Origin: Ignavibacteriota bacterium
GTDB taxonomy: Bacteria > Bacteroidota > Ignavibacteria > UBA10030
NCBI GenBank assembly: GCA_003142475.1
Contig: PLMK01000071.1
Coordinates: 32,196 to 76,211 of the forward strand
Direction of reading: 5' to 3'
DNA: 44,016 nucleotides
Shown: positions 35,792-42,577 of the stretch, in pieces
Layout: each line of letters opens with the position of its first letter
Position numbering within the stretch: position 1 is the first letter of the stretch
The notes under the pieces: model-generated
Database searches by the model: none
What the model saw: only the letters and a program-made list of their open reading frames with translations
Told to the model about the DNA's origin: nothing
Translations under genes and position numbers: made by a program

Positions 35792-37123
35792 ATGCAGGTA
35801 ATTAATCAAAATATTAAATGGTATCAATCAAAATTTGAGGCATTTGAGCAAAGTTTGAATGGTGCAAAGTCAACGTCAGTACATACGATTCGCCGTGACG
35901 CAATGCACCGGTTCGTTGAACTCGGCTTTCCGACAACACGGCAGGAGGAGTGGCGCTTCACAAACATTTTGCCAATCACCACGATAGAATTTCAGCCAAT
36001 TCTTAGGTATGAATTGAATGGAGTGACAAAAAAAGACATTCAACGGTATATGCTGGATAATGTGTTGCAGTTAGTATTCATTGATGGAATGTTTTCAATG
36101 GAATTATCAAATATTAATTCGCATCCAATAGGTATAACAGCTGGAAGTTTGACAGAAATGTCGAGAGAACATCCGGAAACAATTCGGTCATACATCAATA
36201 ATATGGTAATGGGTGAGGAGAATGCTTTCACCACGCTCAATACAGCTTTTTTGTGGGATGGTGCTTTTATTTCGGTGCCGCGAGGAATTGTTCTAGAAAA
36301 TCCGATTCAACTTCTTTTTGTTGCAACTGATCGTGAGAAAGTTTATGCCGCTCAACCCAGAAATTTTATCATTGCGGGAATCGATAGCCAATTTAAAATT
36401 GTCGAGACTTATGTCGGTCTTGCTAAAAATACATATCTGACAAACACGGTTACGGAAATACTGCTTTGTGATAATTCCATTGTCGAGCATGACAAGTTTC
36501 AAATAGAAGGCATCAACGCGTATCATATTGGAACGACACACGTGCAGATGAATGCGGCAAGCCGTTACACTTCGAACGTGATCTCTCTTAGCGGTTCAAT
36601 TGTTCGGAACAACATAACCGCTCGTTTCAATGCTGAAAGTGCTGAGTGCATACTCAATGGATTGTCGCTCGGCAGCGGAATGCAGCTAATTGATAATCAT
36701 ACAGTCATTGATCACGCAAAGCCGCACTGCAGCAGTCATGAATTGTACAAGTCGATTCTGGATGGTGCATCCAAGGGTGTTTTCAACGGGAAGGTATTTG
36801 TCAGAAAAGATGCACAGAAGACCGACGCGAAACAGACGAATAAAACGCTGCTGTTGTCCGATGAGGCAACGATGAACACGAAACCGCAATTGGAAATATT
36901 TGCGGACGATGTGAAGTGCACACACGGTGCCACAGTTGGACAATTGGATGATGAACAAATATTCTATTTACGTTCACGCGGTATCGATCTTAATGCTGCA
37001 CGCGATATCCTCACTTCTGCATTTGCGGGTGATGTGATTAACCGGATAACGATTGAACCATTTCGCTCGCAAGTAGAGCGGATCATTCACGATCGATTAA
37101 ACAATAACCACACTTCAAGCTAA
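35792..37123 (+). CDS. sufD: Fe-S assembly protein SufD
   Basis: 443 residues, the SufB paralog that completes the SufBC2D scaffold and helps iron acquisition. N-terminal TRQEEWRFTNILPI is typical SufD; the beta-helix core ends with C376-T-H378-G (KCTHGATVGQLDDEQIFYL), the conserved SufD His used at the SufB-SufD interface, followed by the LRSRGIDLNAAR helix. It starts 18 bp after sufC and ends 5 bp before sufS. Length is normal. The call is sure because both the N-terminal and C-terminal SufD signatures are present. Confidence 0.95.
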   Translation: MQVINQNIKWYQSKFEAFEQSLNGAKSTSVHTIRRDAMHRFVELGFPTTRQEEWRFTNILPITTIEFQPILRYELNGVTKKDIQRYMLDNVLQLVFIDGMFSMELSNINSHPIGITAGSLTEMSREHPETIRSYINNMVMGEENAFTTLNTAFLWDGAFISVPRGIVLENPIQLLFVATDREKVYAAQPRNFIIAGIDSQFKIVETYVGLAKNTYLTNTVTEILLCDNSIVEHDKFQIEGINAYHIGTTHVQMNAASRYTSNVISLSGSIVRNNITARFNAESAECILNGLSLGSGMQLIDNHTVIDHAKPHCSSHELYKSILDGASKGVFNGKVFVRKDAQKTDAKQTNKTLLLSDEATMNTKPQLEIFADDVKCTHGATVGQLDDEQIFYLRSRGIDLNAARDILTSAFAGDVINRITIEPFRSQVERIIHDRLNNNHTSS

Positions 37124-37128
37124 CAAGC

Positions 37129-38391
37129 ATGAAAAATACTTCAACGATAGAGCAACAAACTAGGATCGATTTTCCGGTAGAAAAGATTCGGAGAGATTTT
37201 CCAATTCTATCTATAAGCGTTCATGGTAAGCCATTAGTGTATCTTGATAATGCAGCGTCAGCGCAAAAGCCTAATTTGGTGATAGATACAATCAAGAAGT
37301 ACTATCTCACAGAAAATTCTAATGTGCATCGCGGCGTGCATTATCTTAGTGAATTGGCGACGAAGAAATATGAAGCAGCGCGCGTGACTGTGCAAAAATT
37401 CTTGAATGCTGAATCAGAACGTGAAATTATTTTTGTCCGCGGTACAACAGAAGCAATAAACCTTGTCGCAGCAACATTTGGCAGAAAGAATGTTCAAGCT
37501 GGTGACGAAGTGCTTATCACTGGATTAGAGCATCATTCTAATATTGTTCCATGGCAGATGCTGTGCGAAGAAAAAGGAGCAAGACTTCGCGTTGCTCCGA
37601 TTAACGATGATGGCGAAGTTGTTCTGGAAGAATTCGCTCGTTTGCTTTCGGGCAAAACCAAGATTGCGGCCATAAGTCATATTTCCAACGCACTTGGCAC
37701 CATCAATCCAGTTAAGCAAATGATTGAGATGGCGCATCAACAGGGAGTTCCTGTGCTGGTGGATGGAGCACAAGCTGTTCCGCATATTCGCATTGATGTG
37801 CGTGATCTTGATGCGGATTTTTACACTTTTTCTTCTCACAAAATTTTTGGTCCAACTGGATTAGGAATACTATACGGCAAAACCAATCTTCTTGAATCTA
37901 TGCCGCCATATCAAGGCGGGGGCGATATGATCAAGTCGGTGACGTTTGAAAAAACAATTTTCAACGATATCCCACATAAATATGAAGCGGGAACACCGCA
38001 TATAGCCGGCGCAATTGGTTTGGCGGCGGCAATCGATTATATGAACTCATTGGATTGGGATGTTGTTCAGCAATATGAACAAACGCTGCTCCTTTTGGCG
38101 CACGAAAAACTCGCTGCAATTCAAGGTTTGAGAATAATCGGAACGGCAAAAGAAAAAGCAGGGGTTGTGTCGTTTGTATTGGATGGAGTTCATCCTCATG
38201 ATATCGGTACGATTCTCGATCAAGAAGGAATAGCAATTCGTACGGGACACCATTGTGCACAGCCGGTAATGCAGAAGTATGGCATTCCGGCAACGGCACG
38301 GGCATCGTTTGCTTTTTACAATACGATAGAAGAAATAGATACTCTTATTCGCGGCATTCAGAAAGTGAAAGAGGTATTCGGGCATGTCTGA
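37129..38391 (+). CDS. sufS: Cysteine desulfurase SufS
   Basis: 420 residues, PLP enzyme that releases sulfur from cysteine for Fe-S assembly. PLP lysine K238 in FSSHKIFGPTG; the catalytic cysteine C376 in RTGHHCAQP; the cofactor-stacking His in GLEHHSNIVPW (135/136); D212 in VDGAQAVPH. The RTGHHCAQP form marks the group II SufS/CsdA type, which needs a SufU or SufE partner; sufU follows directly and overlaps by 8 bp. Start ATG 5 bp after sufD. An N-terminal extension of about 15 residues is present, not unusual. Confidence 0.96.
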   Translation: MKNTSTIEQQTRIDFPVEKIRRDFPILSISVHGKPLVYLDNAASAQKPNLVIDTIKKYYLTENSNVHRGVHYLSELATKKYEAARVTVQKFLNAESEREIIFVRGTTEAINLVAATFGRKNVQAGDEVLITGLEHHSNIVPWQMLCEEKGARLRVAPINDDGEVVLEEFARLLSGKTKIAAISHISNALGTINPVKQMIEMAHQQGVPVLVDGAQAVPHIRIDVRDLDADFYTFSSHKIFGPTGLGILYGKTNLLESMPPYQGGGDMIKSVTFEKTIFNDIPHKYEAGTPHIAGAIGLAAAIDYMNSLDWDVVQQYEQTLLLLAHEKLAAIQGLRIIGTAKEKAGVVSFVLDGVHPHDIGTILDQEGIAIRTGHHCAQPVMQKYGIPATARASFAFYNTIEEIDTLIRGIQKVKEVFGHV

Positions 38392-38836
38392 TCTTAAAGC
38401 ATTATATCAGGAAATTATTCTCGATCATAACCGGAATCCTCGCAACTTCAAAAAAATGAAAGATGCAAGTTGTTCGGTAGATGGATATAATCCGCTCTGC
38501 GGCGATCACTACACCATCTATCTTAAACTGGATAAAGGTGTTATTACAGAAATTTCTTTTCAAGGATCTGGCTGTGCGATTTCAAAAGCATCTGCGTCTG
38601 TCATGAGCACGGTGTTAAAAGGGAAAACGCGCGCAGAAGCTGAAGTATTATTTGAAAAATTTCATCATCTCGTGCGCGGTGAAAACAAAAACGAGAATAG
38701 TGCAGAAGAATTTGGAAAACTGGCGGCATTTGCCGGTGTAAGTGAGTTTCCTGCGCGAGTCAAATGCGCAATTCTTCCATGGCATACAATGAAGAACGCA
38801 CTGGAAGAAAAAAAGGATATTGTATCTACGGAATAA
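38384..38836 (+). CDS. sufU: Zinc-dependent sulfurtransferase SufU
   Basis: 150 residues. SufU accepts persulfide from SufS in SUF systems without SufE. The Zn ligands are C39 and D41 (NPLCGD), C64 (GSGCAISKAS) and C128 (RVKCAILPW), and the 18-20-residue insert typical of SufU compared with IscU (GENKNENSAEEF region) is present. LYQEIILDHNRNPRNF at the N-terminus is a family mark. The start overlaps the 3' end of sufS by 8 bp, so translation is coupled and the pairing with SufS is direct. Confidence 0.95.
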   Translation: MSDLKALYQEIILDHNRNPRNFKKMKDASCSVDGYNPLCGDHYTIYLKLDKGVITEISFQGSGCAISKASASVMSTVLKGKTRAEAEVLFEKFHHLVRGENKNENSAEEFGKLAAFAGVSEFPARVKCAILPWHTMKNALEEKKDIVSTE

Positions 38837-38873
38837 AATATTTTTCAACGAAAACTATAAATCAGGATAAAAG

Positions 38874-39251
38874 ATGAATGAACAGCAGGAACAAACAGTG
38901 GCACAAGAAGTAAATATTACTCCAGAAGCGGCAAAAGAAATCTTGAAGATACGTGCAGAGAATCAGATTCCTGATTCGCATGCATTACGTATGGGAGTGA
39001 AAGAAGGTGGATGCTGCGGTATTTCTTACGTATTGGGCTTTGATGAAAAGGCCGCAGAGACAGATAAAATATTTCAGGCTGAAGGCATCACGGTTTATGT
39101 CGATGCAGCAAGCTTGATGCATCTTTCCGGAGCTACTTTAGAATTTGTCAGTGGGCCGAATGGAAGCGGGTTCAAGTTTGATAATCCAAATGACCAAAAA
39201 TCATGCGGCTGCGGTGATAGCGATTGCGGTGACGGTGGATGTTGTGGATAG
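38874..39251 (+). CDS. sufA: A-type Fe-S carrier (SufA/IscA/ErpA family) with Cys-rich tail
   Basis: 125 residues. A-type carriers pass Fe-S clusters to targets. The three canonical cysteines are C47 (EGGCCG, normally GGCSG), C111 and C113 (CGCG). Beyond the usual end the chain continues with GDSDCGDGGCCG, adding C118, C123 and C124, and C48 sits next to C47, so there are seven cysteines in total. A normal family member is about 105-115 residues with three. The extra tail could store or bind metal or act in cluster binding. It is 37 bp after sufU and 15 bp before sufT. Confidence 0.88.
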   Translation: MNEQQEQTVAQEVNITPEAAKEILKIRAENQIPDSHALRMGVKEGGCCGISYVLGFDEKAAETDKIFQAEGITVYVDAASLMHLSGATLEFVSGPNGSGFKFDNPNDQKSCGCGDSDCGDGGCCG

Positions 39252-39266
39252 TAACAGGATGCTGTA

Positions 39267-39659
39267 ATGAATATAGATGAAAAAAAAATATCACAACCAG
39301 AAATTGAATTGGTTAATAAAACTGCTGAGGTTTCATCTTTGCCGAGTGTGACCGATCGACATATTTGGGATGCATTACGCCAATGTTACGACCCAGAGAT
39401 TCCAGTAAATATTGTTGACCTTGGGCTAGTATACGAAGTAAAAGTAGAAGAAGAATTGCCGGGCGATGCGAATGTTTACATCAGAATGACATTGACGGCA
39501 CCGGGATGCGGCATGGGACCGATGATTGCAGCTGATGTAAAACGGCGTGTTCAGCAAATTCGTGGTGTAAGTAATGTACTGGTAGAATTAGTTTTTGATC
39601 CTATCTGGAATCCGGATATGATGACCGAAGCGGCAAAACTCACACTCAATATGGGCTAA
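39267..39659 (+). CDS. sufT: SufT/MIP18 (DUF59) Fe-S maturation factor
   Basis: 130 residues. The MIP18/DUF59 fold is clear from about residue 30: DALRQCYDPEIPVNIVDLGLVYEV (D42-P45 region) and LTAPGCGMG with the reactive C81, then VFDPIWNPDMMTEAAK. SufT proteins help Fe-S maturation and are common at the end of suf operons in Bacteroidota and Firmicutes. About 30 residues precede the domain, a longer N-terminus than the minimal family. It is the last suf gene; the gap downstream is 323 bp. Confidence 0.93.
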   Translation: MNIDEKKISQPEIELVNKTAEVSSLPSVTDRHIWDALRQCYDPEIPVNIVDLGLVYEVKVEEELPGDANVYIRMTLTAPGCGMGPMIAADVKRRVQQIRGVSNVLVELVFDPIWNPDMMTEAAKLTLNMG

Positions 39660-39670
39660 TATTGAGGACA

Positions 39671-39698
39671 ACTTTCAAATATCAAATTGCATAAAACA
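39671..39698. repeat. Degenerate heptad repeat array (CA-ended type)
   Basis: Four 7-mers starting 12 bp after the sufT stop: ACTTTCA, AATATCA, AATTGCA, TAAAACA, each ending in CA. Short and AT-rich, so this is the weakest of the arrays. The gap 39660-39982 contains this array, the long hairpin at 39763-39879 and the superoxide dismutase leader; I see no gene in it. Confidence 0.3.
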
Positions 39699-39762
39699 GA
39701 AAAATTTCGATTATACAGATTGAATTTGAGAACTTGTTTGAAATTTGATCTTTTTGGAATCC

Positions 39763-39879
39763 ATCTTAAAAATAGGTTATTCTAGATAGAATGTCACCCT
39801 GAGCTCGTCGAAGTGTGGTGAATTGGGAGATAGTCAATCTTCGACCAACTCAGACTGACTATGTTATTGTTTTTAAGAT
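39763..39879. repeat. MITE/REP-like long inverted repeat
   Basis: Outer arms ATCTTAAAAA (39763-39772) and TTTTTAAGAT (39870-39879) are perfect inverted repeats. Inside them 39793-39813 (begins GTCA, core CTGAG, ends GTCGAAG) pairs with 39839-39859 in 17 of 21 positions. The element could fold into a 117-bp hairpin and has no reading frame. The inner core CCCTGAG...GTCGAAG resembles a palindromic intergenic motif that I have seen widely in bacterial genomes. Confidence 0.55.
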
Positions 39880-39982
39880 AGGTTCTAATAATCCGGATTT
39901 ATCGTTGGAACTCTTTTCTTGTCCTTGTCGTTCTATACTTTGAATTTGAAAATAACTAAACACTCTTATAAAGGAATACCAT

Positions 39983-40609
39983 ATGGCATACGAATGGAAG
40001 TTCAATAAGCGTCCGTACTCAGATGAAGAAGCAAAGAAACTTCTTTCTAACGTTATGAGCCCGGAGACAACCGACTGGCACTACAATACGCACCAGAAGG
40101 GATATGTAACTGCACTGAACAATATCGAAAAAGCTCTAGAAACAGCTGACCGCTCTGCCGCCAACGGCAACTACAGCATTATTGGCGAGTTGAAGCGGCG
40201 ATTCAGCTGGAATCATTCAGGTGCATTATTGCATGATATTTATTGGGATGTGCTTGGCGGCGATGGCGATCCATCGAAAGGTCCGGAAATTAAGTCGGCA
40301 ATCGAAAAAGATTTTGGTTCGTTTGAAGCTTGGAAAGCAGACTTTAAAGCTACAGCAATTTCTGCGAAGCTTGGCGGTTGGGGATTGCTTCTGTTCGATC
40401 GTCTTTACTCCGGTCGTTTACTCAATGCGCTGGTTGATGAGCACCAATATGGCGCGATCTGGGGTGCAGTGCCTTTAATCCCACTTGATGTATTTGAGCA
40501 TGCTTATTATCACAAAGATGGTCCTGCCCGCGCAAAGTTCATTGACAACTTCATTGCGAATCTACATTGGGGAAGGATTAACGAGCGGTATAAGAAGTTA
40601 GTGAAATAA
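39983..40609 (+). CDS. Superoxide dismutase, Fe/Mn family
   Basis: 208 residues. Dismutates superoxide to peroxide and oxygen in the cytoplasm. Metal ligands: H33 (DWHYNTHQKGYV), H84 (LLHDIYW), D169 and H173 (PLDVFEHAYY). The helix before H84 reads FSWNHSGALLH rather than the usual bacterial AAQxWNHxFYW, and HQYGAIWG replaces the common second-shell Gln segment; this resembles haloarchaeal-type enzymes, so Fe or Mn cannot be chosen. A Shine-Dalgarno AAAGGA lies 9 bases before the ATG. It is separated from suf by a 323-bp gap and ends at a strong terminator, so it is probably its own unit. Confidence 0.93.
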   Translation: MAYEWKFNKRPYSDEEAKKLLSNVMSPETTDWHYNTHQKGYVTALNNIEKALETADRSAANGNYSIIGELKRRFSWNHSGALLHDIYWDVLGGDGDPSKGPEIKSAIEKDFGSFEAWKADFKATAISAKLGGWGLLLFDRLYSGRLLNALVDEHQYGAIWGAVPLIPLDVFEHAYYHKDGPARAKFIDNFIANLHWGRINERYKKLVK

Positions 40610-40615
40610 TGAAAG

Positions 40616-40650
40616 TTGTCAGCGATTAGCTGTCAGTTATCAGTAAATTA
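40616..40650. repeat. Heptad repeat array (TTATCAG type)
   Basis: Begins 6 bp after the superoxide dismutase stop: TTGTCAG, CGATTAG, CTGTCAG, TTATCAG, TAAATTA, in perfect 7-bp register, and runs straight into the terminator stem at 40651. TTATCAG and TTGTCA(A/G) are shared with the array at 8662-8696, some 32 kb away. Confidence 0.6.
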
Positions 40651-40698
40651 AAGTCCGGCAATGTTCCTTTAGGCTAACGGAACGGTGTCGGACTTTTT
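40651..40698 (+). terminator. Intrinsic terminator of the superoxide dismutase gene
   Basis: A 17-bp stem, AAGTCCGGCAATGTTCC against GGAACGGTGTCGGACTT (one A-G mismatch and two G-T pairs), with an 11-nt loop, followed by TTTTTG. It lies 41 nt after the stop codon. Very stable and followed by a T run, so this is a convincing terminator. Confidence 0.85.
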
Positions 40699-40803
40699 GT
40701 TTGTGATATATGGATTGATAGAGTGCAGGCGGTGAACGATTATTTAGAAAATTAATGATATCTTCTATCATAAGTGTGAATTCTTTTATACGTCGGATAT
40801 TTT

Positions 40804-41364
40804 ATGCGTCAATGGAAAACAATTAAGAAAACAACTATTCTTGATTTCAACAAATTCTTACGAGTAGAACAACATACCATTGAATTGCCGGATGGTAAGG
40901 TCCTCACTGATTGGCCCTGGATTATTTCACCTGATTATGCTCTTGTTCTTCCGGTTACTGACAAGAAGACAATTCTATTGTTTCATCAGACAAAATATGC
41001 CATCGATGGAACTTCACTTGCTCCAGTCGGCGGATATCTTGAATCTGGGGAAAATGCTCTTACTGCGGCAAAGCGAGAGTTGCGGGAAGAGATGGGTTGC
41101 AAAGCATTAGAATGGATCCCCCTCGGCAGTTATCCCGTTAACGGGAACCACGGCGGTGGCAAAGGACATCTATTCCTTGCACTTGATGCGTACAAGGTAG
41201 GTAAGCCGATAATAGACGATTTAGAAGAGATGGAACTTGTCGAATTAACCGTCGAAGAAGTTGAGCAAAAATTATTTCAAGGTGAAGTAAAGGTGCAGGG
41301 GTGGGTGGCCATAGTTGCAATGGGATTGCTCTATTTGAAGGGAATGCAGCGTTCTGCATTTTAG
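40804..41364 (+). CDS. NUDIX hydrolase (ADP-ribose pyrophosphatase-like)
   Basis: 186 residues. The Nudix box G-x5-E-x7-REUxEExGU is complete: G77 through E83, then R91-E92-L93-R94-E95-E96-M97-G98. The fold around it (QTKYAIDGTSLAPVGGYLESGE) and the length fit the ADP-sugar pyrophosphatase branch rather than MutT. Likely clears ADP-ribose or other nucleoside diphosphate derivatives. The ATG at 40804 follows the superoxide dismutase terminator by about 100 bp, so it has its own promoter; the stop is followed by a 121-bp gap. The substrate is not certain. Confidence 0.88.
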   Translation: MRQWKTIKKTTILDFNKFLRVEQHTIELPDGKVLTDWPWIISPDYALVLPVTDKKTILLFHQTKYAIDGTSLAPVGGYLESGENALTAAKRELREEMGCKALEWIPLGSYPVNGNHGGGKGHLFLALDAYKVGKPIIDDLEEMELVELTVEEVEQKLFQGEVKVQGWVAIVAMGLLYLKGMQRSAF

Positions 41365-41445
41365 CAATACGAATAGTAAAACGCGTCGTAAACACCTGAT
41401 ATATTTGAAATTACAAGTTATAGGAATGGAAGAGTGGGAAATAAT

Positions 41446-41468
41446 ATGCTGATTTGGTAAATTAGCAT
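41446..41468 (+). promoter_or_regulatory. Stem-loop before the receiver-domain gene
   Basis: ATGCTGATTT (41446-41455) pairs with AAATTAGCAT (41459-41468) around a GGT loop, ten pairs with one G-T. There is no T run. It ends 17 bp before the ATG at 41486 and could be a leader hairpin or an operator. Function is not known. Confidence 0.3.
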
Positions 41469-41485
41469 TATATACATATAGTCCA

Positions 41486-41896
41486 ATGTCTACTACGGGG
41501 GATGGTATCAAGATGACCAGCACTCAACAAAAAGAAAAACGAATTCTTGTTATAGAAGATGATCATATTTATAGGACCTTGCTGCTGACAACATTACGTA
41601 AGGCAGGATTTCATTGCACCTTCTGCATCGATGGAAATCTTGCAGTCAAGAAACTCTCGGAGGAAAAGTTCGATCTCTTGATCTGTGATTACCTTCTTCC
41701 AGGTACTAATGGGGTTGAGATTATTCGATTAGCACGCAAAGAGGGGATTGACATTCCCGCGCTGCTTATAACAAATTATCCTACGGAAGTATTGCATGTC
41801 AGCAATAAAGCCCTTGGTCATACGAAAATTATATCAAAAATATCATTCAATACGGATAAAATACTTAAAAATGTTCAGGGAATGCTGAACTTCTGA
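41486..41896 (+). CDS. Receiver-only response regulator (CheY-like)
   Basis: 136 residues, a single receiver domain without output domain. Acidic pocket E24/D25/D26 (VIEDD), phosphoacceptor D68 (LLICDYLLPG), T96 and K118 (IISKIS) are all present, so phosphorylation should be possible. The N-terminal 15 residues (MSTTGDGIKM...) precede the first strand; an in-frame ATG at 41513 is an alternative start. No histidine kinase is nearby. The next gene is a STAS/SpoIIAA-like protein, which may hint at partner-switch or signalling, but the 126-bp gap argues against tight coupling. Confidence 0.85.
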   Translation: MSTTGDGIKMTSTQQKEKRILVIEDDHIYRTLLLTTLRKAGFHCTFCIDGNLAVKKLSEEKFDLLICDYLLPGTNGVEIIRLARKEGIDIPALLITNYPTEVLHVSNKALGHTKIISKISFNTDKILKNVQGMLNF

Positions 41897-41994
41897 TACA
41901 TACTTTTGTTTCAGAGATTTCTCGTTATCAGATCTACCAAATAGGCCTAAACAATTTGATGAATTATTTAATCATCAAAATTCAAGAGCAGATT

Positions 41995-42022
41995 GGAGGG
42001 AATAAAGATGAAATCGCACTAG
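41995..42022 (+). other. Strong Shine-Dalgarno with in-frame 4-codon minicistron (MKSH-stop)
   Basis: GGAGGG (41995-42000), 7 bases, then ATG AAA TCG CAC TAG (42008-42022), directly abutting the ATG at 42023 of the next gene in the same frame. The Shine-Dalgarno is ideal for the minicistron but 22 nt from the real start. Termination and restart at the adjoining ATG is the simplest reading. Confidence 0.4.
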
Positions 42023-42364
42023 ATGATCCATGAAGGGGAAAAGATTTTCTATGCAGATTATTCGCATCTGAATCCTGAAGAATTGAAAGCAGAGGCCGCT
42101 TCAGTTGAGCAAGTTCTTCGCCTTATGCCCAAGAATTCTGTTCTTGTTTTGGCAGATGTGCGTGGTACATACGGTACAACCGACACCATGAATATTTTTA
42201 AGGGAACCACTGCAAAAACAAAGTTGCATGTGCATAAGAGAGCTGTTGTAGGAATTACCGGTGTTCAGAAAATACTTCTCAAAGCTCTTAACCAATTTTC
42301 AGGTCAAGAGACTGTTGCCTTCGATAGTATTGACAAAGCATTAGATTGGCTTGCTAAAGACTAA
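42023..42364 (+). CDS. STAS/SpoIIAA-like small protein
   Basis: 113 residues. The pattern fits the SpoIIAA-like/STAS-type small proteins common in environmental bacteria: start MIHEGEKIFYADYSHL, central VLVLADVRGTYG and the C-terminal RAVVGITGVQKILLKALNQFSG then FDSIDKALDWL. The family function is unknown; a link to lipid-like ligands or partner switching has been guessed. The N-terminus MI-x3-GEKIFYADYS matches the family, so the ATG at 42023 is the right start despite the ideal Shine-Dalgarno serving the minicistron before it. It follows the receiver gene by 126 bp. Confidence 0.7.
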   Translation: MIHEGEKIFYADYSHLNPEELKAEAASVEQVLRLMPKNSVLVLADVRGTYGTTDTMNIFKGTTAKTKLHVHKRAVVGITGVQKILLKALNQFSGQETVAFDSIDKALDWLAKD

Positions 42365-42577
42365 AATTCAAAACCTTAAAATTAGCACGATGAAGCATGA
42401 GAAATAAAACTGTAGCGCGAGAATAGTTTGAAACGCCTTATTTGCAGTTTGTTTCATCTGTTTAGAAATTCATATACTCTGCATCTTTAATTATCCTAAC
42501 CTCCATTGCTCCTCTCGGAAGATTTCGGTATTATTCCACAGCAAACTTTTTTCTTCGACATTATTGGCTTATTTTGA

